Below, one piece after another: positions 34,286 through 46,353 of a DNA stretch of 64,000 nt (position 1 is the first letter of the stretch; every line of letters begins with the position of its first letter). The stretch comes from Morchella semilibera. Its lineage: Eukaryota > Ascomycota > Pezizomycetes > Pezizales > Morchellaceae. Position numbers and translations under genes: made by a program. The stretch lies in NCBI GenBank assembly GCA_009192285.1, contig WBVU01000018.1, positions 620,001-684,000 of the forward strand. Reading direction: 5' to 3'. The notes under the pieces are model-generated. The model made no database searches and was not told where the DNA came from. It saw only the letters and a program-made list of their open reading frames with translations.

Positions 34286-36080
34286 TGTGGGAGGTTGTCC
34301 TTCTCGGGGGTGTTATAGTAATAGGTAGGTTATTCACAGAGTGTTGCAGAACAGAAAGAGAGTAAATAAGAAGCGGTAGAAAACAATAGAATAATGCTAG
34401 CTAGAAAACAATTGGTATGATGTAGAAGACAGTACAGACAGGAAAGGAGAAGAGAGAAAGAAAATAACCCGGGCTGTGTAAGGAGCACCCTCTGATTATA
34501 AATGCACAATCGAATACTCAAGAAGTAAGGAGAGGAGGAGGAGGAGGAGGAGGGGAGAAGCGAACAGCGAGCAGCAGGAGTGCAGGCTGCAGAATGCCAG
34601 TAGAGGCCAGATATCCGAGACCCAAAATATACTGAGACTCACTCACTCACGAATCACCAAGCAGCTTTTCAATTACTTACTCGATCTATTTTTCCCACAA
34701 CAGCAAAATGGGCAGATGGGACCCCATATATGACACCATCAACGGATGTTCCTGGCCTTGATTCCGCCTGGGCCATCCATCCATCCATGATCCATCCCCT
34801 CCCCCCCTCCCCCCTCCTCCTCCCACCTATTCTACATTACTCTAGGACCCTAAATGCAGATGCAATCATCTGTGACCGTGTGCTGGTAAAAGGCCACTTA
34901 GACACCTACGGCAGGGGTAAGGGATGGGTGGTAAAGTATGTGGCGAGTGGTGTACCGTGCACAGTGGCTACGCAAGGTACAGCTTTAATCCACGTCTTCT
35001 GGAAGCTTATCAACCAAAGTCAAGTAAGTGCAAGTGCATCACCGATGGGCGGTTTATATATACAGTTCTCAATAGAGCTCCCAGCGTAGATCTGTCTAAC
35101 TAGTGAAACTGGAAACTGCTTGTCCATGTCCCCCAGGGACAAAAAGCCACATTTTGACATGTGGCGCAGACGAACGGATGATTTCTGGGACGATCATCAT
35201 TGTTGACCTGGTGGTACAAAGGTAAATACGATCATTACCGGGCCGGGGTGCTATTAATAATTCCCCGAAGGTGAGATAGAGCATCCCATAGCGTGGGATG
35301 ATGCGGGCAGTGGTTGTAGTTTGTGGGGTTGCCGGAGTGTGGTTATTGGTGGCCCTGCCAGTACCAGTAGTAGTGCTCGACAGAGGGCTTCAAAGAGGTT
35401 CTTGACAGAGGATGGTTAGGGGCTCAATAGGCAGTTGTCAGGAGTAGACATTGAACAAAGCCATGAGATACTTGGGCTTTCAGAACAAGCAGAAAACTCG
35501 CTTTCATATCACCAAGGTCTAAACCAATTACTGCCGGTATCTACCCCCTCAAGCGTCGGTTGGAACTTTGACACGGTGGCTTCAGCGTAGAACAAGGACC
35601 ATGGGATTGAATGCCCTCTAGAAAACGATTATAATGACTAAACTTACATGTAGCGTCAATAAGGTTACATCTCCAAGATGTACTACATGTACATGTAGGT
35701 ACATGGTGCACATCTATCACACCCAATCAACTGTATCCAGAGTACACTCCATAAATCAAACCACGATCCAAAGCAAAGTATATCACCGCAGCTTGAGTGG
35801 CCAAGGTCTGGTTGAGTCCGGGTATGGTAGGAGTCGGTGGGAAATGATTGAGGTGCGAGAATTTGGGGGGGTTGCATATACCAGTAGGCACATATTTAAG
35901 TTGGTTGATTTCGAGGCAAGTAAGTTTAATTTGAGGTACATGCGTTTAATTGACTCCTCGCTCTAACCTAGTAACCAGTAGAAATATCTATATACAACCC
36001 AGCCCATTGCAAGAAAACACTAGATATAAAAAAACAAGCAAATAATACAAAGCAAGAAAGGAAAGTAAAAGAAACCCGGG
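34286..36080. other. Intergenic region, 1.8 kb
   Basis: Between ERO1 and KIN17, both on the minus strand. A GGA microsatellite at about 34531-34555 lies in the likely ERO1 promoter. Three TACATGTA copies (35645, 35684, 35690, the last two overlapping) occur together. No gene was supported. Confidence 0.5.
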
Positions 36081-37052
36081 CTAAACCCGCTGCCTCTTTG
36101 TATCACGCGGCCCTTCAGGCCCAGGCCCACCTCTAAGACGCTTCCGCGCCATGTCCTCGCGCATGATTCGTTCAGCAGTACTCATAGGTCTCTCCGGCGC
36201 GGCTGCAGTCTCCTTCTTCGGCTCCTTCTTGCTGTCCTTCTTTTTTGCCGCAAAGACGTTCTTCGGCTTGTTGGGGGCGATCTTGAGGGAAACCTTTGCC
36301 GCTGGCGGTGCTTCTATCTTCGTTTCGGGGGCAGCAGTAGTGGTGGTGGTGGACTCCGTGACCTTCTCCAGTCCGTCTGTCTTCTCCCCGCCCGCCTCGT
36401 CCTTCTTCACGGTGGCGCCAAACGAGAGCTTGATCTTCTCTCCCTCTTCTCTCTTCAGTACCTTATCCTCCTCCTCATTCAGCGCCCTCCCCGCCGCCTC
36501 CGCATCCCTCCTCGCCCTCTCCACCTGCTCCCTAATCGCCCTCTGCTCCCTCTCCTCGTCGCCGCGATCCTGCCTCTCCTTCCTCCTAATCGCCTCCTGC
36601 CTCTTTAGCGCCTCGGGGCTATTATCAATCCAGCTAACAAACAGGCCCTTCTCGCCCTCCTCAACCCTGCAAATGCCCTCGCGCCCAAGGTACTTTACAA
36701 ACTCGCTGAGCGAGATCCACCGCGTCGCGTTCATGTGCACGTGCTCCTTGTTTGCAATGTACTCCTGGTAGAAGTGGTTCGCGTTGATCTTCTTCTCGCC
36801 GTGGCTCGTGCGCAGCAGCAGCAGAAAGTCGCGCTGGAACTGCTGCGAGTAGTCGGCGATGAACTTTTTGGCGTCCTCGCCAATGACCAGCATCTGCCGC
36901 ACGTGGGACTCGGACTGGGTGTGGCACTTGAACCCGTTTTCGTCGCGGCACTGCTTCTCGCAGACTTGGCAGTACCATCGCAGGCGTTGGAGGCCTTTGG
37001 CTTTCATCTTGTTGTTGAGCGATTTGAGGGAACCGGCTTCGGCGCGGGGCAT
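36081..37052 (-). CDS. KIN17: KIN17-like DNA/RNA-binding zinc-finger protein (Rts2 family)
   Basis: Nuclear protein of the Kin17 family, linked to DNA replication and repair and to splicing. Single exon, 323 residues. A CHHC/C2H2-type finger (WYCQVCEKQCRDENGFKCHT, then SESHVRQM) lies at about residues 26-52. The conserved winged-helix block follows: FQRDFLLLLRTSHGEKKINA, NHFYQEYIANKEHVHMNATR and WISLSEFVKYLGREGICRVE. A long charged helix and a Lys/Glu-rich tail end with RKRLRGG...DTKRQRV, a likely nuclear localisation signal. Higher-eukaryote Kin17 has extra C-terminal tandem SH3-like domains; these are absent here, as in many fungi. The start MPRAEAGSLKSLNNKMKAKG is the family N-terminus. 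Confidence 0.95.
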   Translation of the reverse strand: MPRAEAGSLKSLNNKMKAKGLQRLRWYCQVCEKQCRDENGFKCHTQSESHVRQMLVIGEDAKKFIADYSQQFQRDFLLLLRTSHGEKKINANHFYQEYIANKEHVHMNATRWISLSEFVKYLGREGICRVEEGEKGLFVSWIDNSPEALKRQEAIRRKERQDRGDEEREQRAIREQVERARRDAEAAGRALNEEEDKVLKREEGEKIKLSFGATVKKDEAGGEKTDGLEKVTESTTTTTAAPETKIEAPPAAKVSLKIAPNKPKNVFAAKKKDSKKEPKKETAAAPERPMSTAERIMREDMARKRLRGGPGPEGPRDTKRQRV

Positions 37053-37554
37053 GGTGGATGGTGTTTTGGGGGGGTGTTATTCGTGTTTTGCAAGTATTTT
37101 TTCAAGATATGAGTGGGGGTGTGGGCGTGGGTGTGGGCGCTGTGTGGTGAGAGTGGTGAGAGTGAGAGCTGCAGAGGAAAGCTCTTGAGCTGAATCCCGC
37201 CACGCCTATCTATGCCTTCATTAGTCAGCGCCATTCTAACTTCCTGCTCCGGATTAACAGTTAATCCGGAGCTCAACGTCCCCTCATGAAACATCACCCA
37301 AATCTCAGGCTCAACACCGTGATATCTTCTATAAACACTCAATTCCGTATTATATAGACATCTATAGACTTCTGTAAAACTTCACGACCCTCCCCTAATT
37401 CTAGCTGCCCCCCCACACACGCTATCACTCGCCCACCGCCAAGCCCTTTAAACCCACATCCAAAAACTTTGACACCGCCCGCAATCACGCACGTACCACA
37501 TCTCCCGGAATCCCCGCCTCCCTCCCCCCTCTCACCCCTCGTTCAATCATCATA
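37053..37554. promoter_or_regulatory. Shared divergent promoter, KIN17 / NAM9
   Basis: A 502-bp head-to-head spacer, so both promoters lie here. It contains the perfect palindrome at 37246-37272, roughly 200 bp from the KIN17 start and 290 bp from the NAM9 start, and a GTGGG-rich repeat near 37110-37140. Confidence 0.55.
37246..37272. promoter_or_regulatory. Perfect 12-bp-arm palindrome, possible Zn2Cys6 site
   Basis: GCTCCGGATTAA, a CAG spacer, then TTAATCCGGAGC: both arms match without error. It contains CGG and CCG triplets 13 bases apart, the layout bound by dimeric fungal Zn2Cys6 regulators. Binding is inferred only. Confidence 0.5.
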
Positions 37555-38729
37555 ATGCGTGAAAAGCTCTATACCCTCAAGCGGCCGGTACCTTCCCTCC
37601 CCCTCTCTTCCCACCCCCACCACTAACCCGCACACCCCACAGCGCATGCGGCAATCCTGGTCCAAATGGAACCTCTTCAACCTGACCCGGCAGCGCGCCC
37701 CGCGCCTCGAGCGCCGCACCTTCTTCCAGCAAAAGTGGACAGCAAAGGCCGAGACGCGCGCCTACCACGGCGAGTACCTGACGGCGCGGCAGTGGCAGAA
37801 CATGTTCCGGCGCACGCTGAAGGCCGTCGTGCCCATGTACAGCGTTGACCTTGCCGAGAACAGCGGCGCGCAGATGGCGGCGGGGCGGGGGTCGGGGGTG
37901 GCGGCGGGCCAGAGCCAGGGCGTGGGATTCGTCCCGTACATGAGTCAGCTGTATTGGCCGATGGAGAGGAGGCTGGATATTGCCTGCTATAGGGCCATGT
38001 TTGCGGCGAGCCCGAGGATGGCAAGGCAGTTTATTATTCACGGGTTCGTGAAGGTCAATGGGAAGAAGGTATGTCTGTTTGTGGTGCTATGTTGTGGTTA
38101 GAGTAGTGCTGATTGATGACGCCGTGTGATAGATGATACATCCAAACTACATGCTCAACCCCGGCGACATGTTCTCCGTCGAACAGACCAAAGTCCTCTA
38201 TGCCACCGGAGCCCCCAAGATCGGCGTCCCCAAGTCCGCCTCCTCCTCCTCCTCCTCTGAAGCCACCGAGGAGGCCACCGAGGAGGCCACCGAGGAGCCC
38301 GCCGAGAAGCCCGCCGAGGTCCAAGCCGAAGCCAAAGCCGCCGATCCCGTCACCCCCGACGAGGCGCTCGCGGCCCTGACCCTCGAAGAGGAGGGTGGCA
38401 AGCCCGGGCCGGAAAAGAAGCCGTTCACCAAGCATGACGACCCCAACAACCCGGTCGACTACAGCAAGCCGTACGCGACGCCGTGGCGCCCAAGAGACTA
38501 TCTCCCGCCGTTTGCGTTCATCCCAAAGTACTTGGAGGTCAACCACAATACGTGCCATGCGGTGTACTTGAGGCATCCTGTGGCGAGGCCGGGACAGACC
38601 GAGGTAAGTGATGAGATGGGGTGCGGGTGAAGTGGATGGATGCTAACGTCTGTGGGTGGGTAGGTGCCGTCGCCGTTTGGACCGGAGGTTATGCAGTTGG
38701 CGTTCAACTGGTTCTTGAGGAGGAGGTAG
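37555..38729 (+). CDS. NAM9: Mitochondrial ribosomal protein uS4m (Nam9)
   Basis: Small-subunit mitochondrial ribosomal protein of the S4 family. Four exons: 37555-37587, 37643-38068, 38133-38603 and 38664-38729 (introns 55, 64 and 60 bp), 331 residues. The N-terminus after splicing is [27 protein letters not shown]. The S4 RNA-binding domain is visible as [36 protein letters not shown] and [17 protein letters not shown]. An Ala/Glu-rich insert ([20 protein letters not shown]) separates it from the conserved C-terminal block [20 protein letters not shown]. The end [20 protein letters not shown] matches fungal Nam9 proteins. Very short first exon. Divergent from KIN17. Confidence 0.93.
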
Positions 38730-40723
38730 AGGGGGCCTGTGGGAAGCAGGTGTATATATGTATGTTCTTGGGTGGTGTTTGTAGAGAGGTGAGCAGTGTA
38801 TAAACGAGCAATAAAAAGCAATCAATCATTGACCGTAGTAATCGATGTAGTAGCAATCATTGACTGAGCCATTAACAACCAACTGACAGCAACAATCATT
38901 GACACTAGCATGATCAGAGTTGTAGTCTACTCCGCGGGTAGAGCTTTTTCCCAAGTCTATACAGTCCCTCGTCCGTGCAGAGGTGCGGACATACCATCCG
39001 GGCCTGACCTAAATCCCATATCCATTAGTAGTATGTCACCCCACAATAGGGAGTAGATGATCCACGTCGTCGTCGTGCTGCAAATGAGATAAGCGGAGAC
39101 CAGACCGGGCGGGCCGGGCTTCTCCCGCCTTTAAAGTATTGACGCCCCCCGGCTTACGTCTAGATACATATTTGGTAGTAGATAATATACCCTATGTTCA
39201 CCGCGATAGCATCCGCAACTACATACATACTATGTAGTTGGTAGCTGCTGTACGTCATTTAGTATCACTCGGTCATCGAGAGCCCTATCCCATAAACCGT
39301 CGAGTGGCTAGTGCTAATACATTCTATGGTACTTATTAGTGGAGCTTTCGGTCTCACATAAGGGGTGTCAGCAACGACTTCTACAGCCCCAAACAGAGCT
39401 CAACAAGCCCACACCCAATTCCGCAAGCCCTCGCCAGCCCCACCTGCACGTGAAGCCCACACCAGGCACTCCCGCCTCCCAACCAACGCAACAAGACGAT
39501 CAGTACACCCCGAGAGCCTTAAAAAACAAAGTGTCATCTTCTGTCAGTACGGGTGGATGTCCGTCCCCGGACCGGACCACCGCGACTCGATACCACCACA
39601 CCAGCGCGGCCGCGAGAGTAGGGGTAGGGGTAGGTCCCGTAGCTGCGGGAGCTTTGGGCACCGAGGACCCCTTCCGAGGGTGGTGTAGGTACGTGCGGAG
39701 AGAGGAGGCCTGTTCAAACGACTGTGGCCCGCGCCCCCAGCTCGGCGCTTCTGTAAGTACGACTCTGCCGCAAAAGCGGGACGATTTTCCCCGATCATGT
39801 TGATCGCCCCTGCACTTAACACGGGCCGGTACACGCACACATATAGGCTAGGCCTGCTGACCTTCCCTCATGCGTTCTGTATTATAGTCGGTGCAAGGGA
39901 AGACAGACCCTTGGGATAGGTGAGCAAGTTAAACGAGCGGCCCTCATCAAGTAACCAGACTCGACCCATCGCTAGCTAGATGTTTTATTCAAAGCATTTG
40001 TGTACTAACTCACTCTAGATATATAGCCTTGTTGCCCTGATGGCATTTATCCCACGGTGATTATATCAGGGGCGAGCGAGGAGCCCTTACCCAGGTCCCG
40101 GGATCGATCCCCCCCCTAACTCACACAAAATCTCCAAAGTAACACTTCTCCCTACCTAAAAAACAAACTGCAAGATTGTCCCCTTGTTGATCCCCGAAAT
40201 AGTGTCACCGTTAATTTATGTATTGCTATTACACCACCGCAGTTGGAAGGAGACGGGTGTGGGAAACAAACGGGATCATCTGGGTTGTGGATCACACGAT
40301 ATCACTCGTATGACGAACTGGCGCCAAGACCATGTCCTGGGATGACCGTCACCACTGTTGAACTTGACCAGCATGAAAAATGCTTCACTATTTCAGTTAA
40401 GCGCTCCGTAACTATCACAATAGCAGGTCCTCACTACCGCCCTCAACACAAAGTACACACACCATATTTATTTTGGCTTATATAAACGATAGCTGAACCG
40501 ATTTTGCGGTATATGAGCAAGGGCTCCACACTTCGCACTCCTCATGAATTTATTCCGCGGTGTAGACAAGCCAACTCCTACTACCGCCGCATGCTTCTAT
40601 GCCGCAGCAAACAAACCCTACTAAGCACAAAAAAAAACACAACGCAGAAAGACAAAAATCCCCACTACATGGGGCTCATTCCCTAGTCCTAGTAATAATA
40701 AACCACGCTCACCAGCTACATAA
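38730..40723. other. Intergenic region, 2 kb
   Basis: Tail-to-tail between NAM9 (+) and SRV2 (-). A 154-codon open frame at 39339-39803 has no family signal and reads as low-complexity. A tRNA T-arm-like stretch lies at about 40094-40113. No gene was supported. Confidence 0.5.
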
Positions 40724-42439
40724 TCAGCCCGCATGTTCGACGATTTCACTCCTCAGCTGCCCGCCCTTGACAGTATGCCTCAACTGCTCGGGCACGGGCT
40801 TCTCCACATAGTCCCACTCACCATCGGCCGTTTGATGGGGGATATCAATGTTGATGGAGGTACTCTTACTCGTCAACACCTCAATGTCGGTGTCGGTCTT
40901 ACTCAGATATATTGTGCCGCTGTCGCACTGGTCGACTTGGACAGTGGGCGCAGTGCCGTTGATTTGAAGCGAGAACGAATTGGACTTGATGATATCGATC
41001 GACGACACGAGGTTGTCGACAATCACACCAGTCTTGGCGCATTCGTTGATGGACACGGCGTTGATCTTGCCGTTGATCTGGACCACGGTGTTCTGGCAGC
41101 GGAAGATGAAGACAGACTGGTTGATCTCGACGTTATCGAGAACAAGAGCGCTCTCATTTTCGTAGTTTTCCTAGTGGGGTGTTAGTTCTAGTTAATGGAA
41201 AGATCTGCAGGAGGTGGGAGCTACAATTAGCCACTTGTTTCCGTCAAGCTCTTTCTTTGGCGGCTTCTTCATTGTCAGTCCCGCCGGTTTCGCTCTCGTC
41301 GGTGGAGCCGGGGACTTCCCGCGCAGGCTACCGGAAGATCCTGGCCTTGCGGCAGGAACTAGAGAACTAGCGCGCAGCGACGGGTTCTTGTGCGTCATTT
41401 CCTCCTTATTCACCTTCCTCAGTCCCGCCGTGACATCTGTACCACGGTTGATCGCCGCAAACACTGAACTAGCGGGATCCGCCATAGGAGAGTTGCTCCC
41501 ATCCACCGGCGGCAGATCCGGTAGCGGCGGGGGAGGCGGGGGTGGTGCCCCACCCGAGAACCCAGAAATAGAAGGAGGGCTACCATCTAAAGCTGCTAGA
41601 GCCTCTTTTGCGTCAACGCCCTTGGCGTTCCATGTCAGCCCAGCAGGATACCACTGCTTCGCAAACGCCTGGAGCGCCTCAATCCAGTAGTAGACCGAAT
41701 TCACCAGGTCGTTGCTCGCTTTATCCTTTTTTACCAGAACGCGGTTCCCATAGTATTGCGCCGCTTCCTTAGTTGACTTGATATGATCTACCGGACGGGT
41801 TTCAACAACCCAAGCGAGGCATCTAATAGCCTCGCTAATAGTAGTGAGGTGATCAAAGTATGGTGAGGGGCGGTTGGACTCAGAGAGGTTGGATACATTC
41901 GCCCATTCTCGCTGCATTGATGTCATGAGTTCCATGAACTGCGAAGACCCCTCAGGTTTGCGCGCTTTGGTCGTGATCAGGAGGAACCTGCGCTGTGCAG
42001 CAAAGCACCTTTCGACAGCTTTACTCTGCATAGTGTTAGTGGAGACCGTTACAAGGATGGAGGTGGTGGGCCTACCTGCTCGATAAAGAGTGATGGATTG
42101 GGGAGGGCTTTACTCTTCTCAAGATACACTGCTACAGGGCCCGCAATGAGCTCATCAAATTCCTTGATCACCGGCGGGAGCTCTTCGACGACGGGAGGCT
42201 GCGATGGGGGGACGCCCACGATTGTTGATCCCGCACTCTCGCCGCCTGGGATATGTGTGGTGCTGCTGGACGCCGGATAGCTTGGGATTGAAGCGATATC
42301 CTCGAGACGAGACGTTGCGGCCTCCAGCCTAGCTTCTAGTGTCAGCGGAGCTATCTAGGAACCCGGAGGAGAAGAAGGAAAGGACAGACCTCTTGATGAG
42401 GGTTGTTAGGTTGTGCATTTGCGACGGATGAGCAGCCAT
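40724..42439 (-). CDS. SRV2: Adenylyl cyclase-associated protein (CAP/Srv2)
   Basis: Actin-monomer recycling protein that also binds adenylyl cyclase. Four exons: 42390-42439, 42076-42328, 41225-42025 and 40724-41170 (introns 61, 50 and 54 bp), 516 residues. The N-terminus MAAHPSQMHNLTTLIKRLEA, ATSRLEDIA matches the cyclase-binding helix. The CAP-N helical domain includes EFDELIAGPVAVYLEKS and TISEAIRCLAWVVETRP. A polyproline stretch ([19 protein letters not shown]) would bind profilin or SH3 domains. The C-terminal beta-helix CARP domain reads KWLIENYENESALVLDNVEI, NQSVFIFRCQNTVVQINGKI and NAVSINECAKTG. Domain order is complete for the family. The first intron has a GTCTGT donor. Divergent from RPS28. 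Confidence 0.95.
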
Positions 42440-43278
42440 GATCGCGATGAGGTTCGAAGGGTATTGGGGAGGGTTTGAAGGTCGGTGATGACTTGACCTT
42501 CAGGGGGGGGGATGGGGTGAGGGGTGTGCTTGGGCTAGGCAGGCCCATGGAGGGGCTGTTGAGGTTACCCGGGCGAAGCCAAGTAAGCTCTAGTAAGCTT
42601 GTGGGGCATGAGGTGAGTTCCGAGGGGGAATAACACGAGAACCTTATTGAGATCCAACGTCACGCACTGAATATCACCAGCTACAGCACCTACGGGAACA
42701 GTGGAACAACCTTCTCATTATAAGAATGCCAATTAAACGTGTTGATAAAACATGTACTGTAATCATCATATTTTTCCCAATCCCACCTGTTACAATACCA
42801 ATACTACATGTAAGTATGATATATCACGTACCTACATGTATTTACCTCATCGAGTAGTAAAACCTACATGTACTTTACGAGGTAAAACAAAGCTACAGCT
42901 CTCACTCGTAGATTCTCAAGCACCTTGATGTTACACACCACCTACCTCAACCCCAACCCACTCACTCCCGCAGAGCCTCACCACCAAAACTATGTAAGTA
43001 CATGTATACATAATTAGGGCAAACCCTACCCACACACAACGACCCAGTCCACCGCCAAAGCACGCATCAGGGAGGAAAAAAAAAAAAAAAGGATAATACC
43101 ACTTCGCAACCACGCACCCTCACCACAAAACGCCCCATAACCCAATTTTACGAACCCCACGCTTCGTCAAAAACCGCCAAATCGTACGTTTTAAAGACCC
43201 TTTTCGCCCAGTCCGAGAAATGATGGGGAAATGATAATTGGGGGCTAACTGCGAAACTGGCGGGGTTATAGATAGAAA
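42440..43278. promoter_or_regulatory. Shared divergent promoter, SRV2 / RPS28
   Basis: An 839-bp head-to-head spacer. It contains four TACATGTA copies within 200 bp (42805, 42833, 42865, 42999) and a poly-A tract at 43077-43090 upstream of RPS28. It should hold both promoters and the RPS28 leader. Confidence 0.5.
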
Positions 43279-43552
43279 ATGGATTCCGGAAAGGCTGCCG
43301 TTAAGCTCGTCAAGGTCGTCAAGGTCCTCGGACGCACTGGTCCGTAACCTCCTCCTCTCTATCAGTTTTCCAGCGATGCAGCCCCTCCCCTAACCGATAT
43401 ATACAGGATCTCGTGGAGGTGTGACCCAGGTCCGCGTCGAGTTCATGGATGACACCACCCGTTCCATCATCCGTAACGTCAAGGGCCCCGTCCGCGAGAA
43501 CGACATCCTCTGCCTCCTCGAGTCCGAGCGTGAGGCTAGGAGACTGAGATAA
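43279..43552 (+). CDS. RPS28: Cytosolic ribosomal protein eS28
   Basis: Small-subunit ribosomal protein of 68 residues. Exons 43279-43339 and 43407-43552, with a 67-bp intron beginning GTCCGT. Spliced product: [68 protein letters not shown]. This is the full, highly conserved S28e sequence at its usual length. The gene is missed by simple open-frame scanning because both exons are short. The start context AAAATGG is strong. Confidence 0.97.
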
Positions 43553-44086
43553 GCGGTTTCGTGCGTTCGCTGAGCTTCTCTTTTTTTTTCAATGTTCTTC
43601 GCTACAATATAAAAGTGGAATTGGGCTTCCCTTTTTAGCCTAGTTGGAAAAAGGGTTTGGGGTGGAATGTACCGGTAGGATTTTTTTTTTACAAAAAAAA
43701 CAAACTATCGGGCATTTCAACGTTTTGGCCAATTTTCTTTTTCTGTTTTCTGGCTGTTGTGGGAAATAATAGGGTGTGGGACTTGTTGATATATCGGCGT
43801 TCAATGATTGATATTCGACTTTACGAATTGGTACCACTGGAGCCTTTAGAGTTATGGATATTGAGGATTTTGGAAAATCTTTGGAAGGACCAGCAATAAA
43901 CGGAATCGGATTGTATTCGCCAACCCCCAAACACAATAAACCTCGGAATATTCCCGACAATGCCAAAGTGTCCAACGTCCGCCAATCCAACAAGATGCTA
44001 CTATTATGCCATAAAATAAAAAGAAAAGAGAAAGTATAGGGAAAGAAAATCAAGAAAATCAAGAAGTGATACCAAAATACCCGCCT
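43553..44086. other. Convergent intergenic region
   Basis: Between RPS28 (+) and EXO70 (-). AT-rich with T- and A-runs; apparent open frames here are not convincing. Presumably 3' UTRs. Confidence 0.5.
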
Positions 44087-46353
44087 CTATAGCTGTGCCA
44101 GCATGGTTTCCAACGAGTGGCGATCGTACTTGACATATTTGTCCCTCATCAGGTCCTTGTACTTATCGTAAAACCTGCCGTAAAGCGGGCCAATGAATCC
44201 AATCTCCTTAGCCAGCATGGTCCGCACTTCCTTATCCGGAAATGTGTACTGTTTATGTCTCTGCACAAGGTCCTCAAACGCCGTATTAAAGTTCTACACA
44301 ATCAGTCTTGTGTCACCCTAAACCAAGAGCATTGGCACCCACCTTGAACTTTTCTTTGACGCCCTCCTTCTCCTTACTAGTTAGCGTGACCTTTCCTCCA
44401 GAGTGCTGTTTAGTGTATGTAACGTCCATCAGGTATGCTGCACACTCCTTCCACTGCTCCATATACATCTTGACAGCGTCCTTTCTCCACTTTTCGACCT
44501 TCTGCTGCGCTTCTCGGGACATGATTTTTGCCAGGTCGCTCTTCCGTATATTGCTCTCGATATAGTGAACATTGTTCACCATAAAGACAGCGACGGTAGA
44601 GGTCTTCTTGATCATCACCCTCGCCTTCTGCTCCAGCTCATGGATCAGCTGATCAATAGCATCAAGACAGAATTGTGACAGCAGTTGTGCCCCGTCCGCG
44701 CCAACATCAAAGGCCGATATCGTAGGAGCAGTATATGGCTTATTACCATGCCAATTGCCCTCCCCTAAAGAAACTAGAAGACCTGATATTGCGTTAGGAT
44801 AATCAGACATTCTTCTGAGTCGGGCCATGACGTTTGTGGTCAGCTCAGCAACAGTGTTGTCCAGTGGCAGCGCAACTGTGCTTGACCCGCTCTTCTTGAC
44901 GTCCTCAAGAAAGTGCGAGAAACTGCTTTGCGCGGTGAGTCTCAACGGCTTCAGGGCCTCGGTGAACTCCCGCTGCTCGCCTGTTTTTGTCTTTAGGCGC
45001 AGACTTGCGGGCTGGACGTTCTCAATCACGTCGTAGGCGAGGAAGCAGTCTGTCACCATGTTTGCCTTGACGAATGCGTTTAAATCTGCCAGGGTCTTTT
45101 TAAAGACGCCCATAGGCTGCAGTGTCGTATTGCTGTACACCGTTGGCCACTCAGAGGACGGGAAGAGATGACAGATATTGTCATACTCGGCCTCGAAGAT
45201 TGCTTCGAGGGCGTTTGTGTATATTGATATACCATTCGAGCCCTTATCGTACGGCGCGACAGTGACGCGGCGAGTAGTATTTACCGTTGCAAGGGCCAGA
45301 GAAGCCAAGGAATTGGTCATGTAGGGACCACGGACTTCGGCATATATTGTGTTTGCATTGGATTGGATACCGGAGGACTGGGCGAGTGTTGACGAGAGAA
45401 AATCATTGAGCACCGCAAGCATGTTGACCTTCTCAGAACCAAATGTCGGGAACGGCAGTTCCTTTGTGATGTAATGGAGTGGTTCGACAGATTTGGACTC
45501 TTCTGCTAGTGCTTGCCTGAATAGGTCTTCTAGCTGTAAACTTCCGGCTTTGAGCAGACCGGTCTTAATCCCGGGTTAGCCAAAAGCTCTCTTCTTTTTT
45601 CCAGGTTTGTGGGGGCATGGATGTGTATGCAGACCATCTGCCCGACAGCTTTCTGGGAGCTTCGCAGATTAGACTTTTTCAAAGTCCCCATTGCCTCATT
45701 GATCCTCTTGAGAGCAGCAAGATACTCGGTCAATCCAGTCGCCTTAGGTCTATTGTGCGGATGAACAAATAGAGTAAGCTATCCATCGTATTGTAGAAAG
45801 GGAAAGAAAAAATTTGTAGGGTAAGGTAAAACAATAATAAAAAACACTGTCGTCAAATAACAAGCTGCAAGAGAACCCACCCTCGACGAATGACGCCTTC
45901 CTCTTGGGAAACGACATCTGCAGGTTGTCGTATCTTATCGATTGCGGCTATGGCATCATCGATATCTGTCAAAAGTGTCCAGTTCATCAGCCTCCGTCAT
46001 CGCGCCGCCCCACAATGAATTTTTCCCTCCATCCTGCCAGCGAATAGAATTTGCTCACTCCCAGCAAGGGCCGTCAGAGACTGCGTCTTGCTGTAAATCG
46101 GTTTCACAGCCTGTTCGACATTCTGGGCACTAGCTGACAGCTTTTTCAAGCTTAACGAGATCTTGGTAGTGAGATCTGCGGTCTTCGATAGCTTCCTGTG
46201 GGGGAGGGAGCAGGCAATGAGAGGTGAGCCCTGGTGTTAGGAAATAAAATGCTTTTAGAAGTCTCGGGGGAAAGATGGATGAGAGTGGTATGGGACTCAC
46301 GACTCGAGAACTTCGACCTCAGCAGATAGCTCGTCCATCCGAAGGCCGTTCAT
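44087..46353 (-). CDS. EXO70: Exocyst subunit Exo70
   Basis: Exocyst subunit that tethers secretory vesicles to PI(4,5)P2 at the plasma membrane. Six exons: 46301-46353, 46059-46195, 45881-45965, 45635-45749, 44343-45563 and 44087-44293; introns of 105, 93, 131, 71 and 49 bp; 605 residues. N-terminal coiled coil: DELSAEVEVLES, KISLSLKKLSASAQNVEQAV. Core: QLEDLFRQALAEESKSVEPL, GVFKKTLADLNAFVKANMVT and VFMVNNVHYIESNIRKSDLA (the hallmark Exo70 NN-HY block). The C-terminal membrane-binding end is NFNTAFEDLVQRHKQYTFPD, then IGFIGPLYGRFYDKYKDLMR and KYVKYDRHSLETMLAQL. All joins keep frame. The fourth intron has a GTCTGC donor and a CTAAC branch site. Confidence 0.93.

Noticed and set aside
36151-36771. 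206-codon open frame antisense to KIN17
   Set aside because: It mirrors the charged repeats of KIN17 and has no independent features.
39339-39803. 154-codon open frame in the NAM9-SRV2 spacer
   Set aside because: Low-complexity translation, non-ATG-like context, no family resemblance and an overlapping open frame on the other strand; probably chance.
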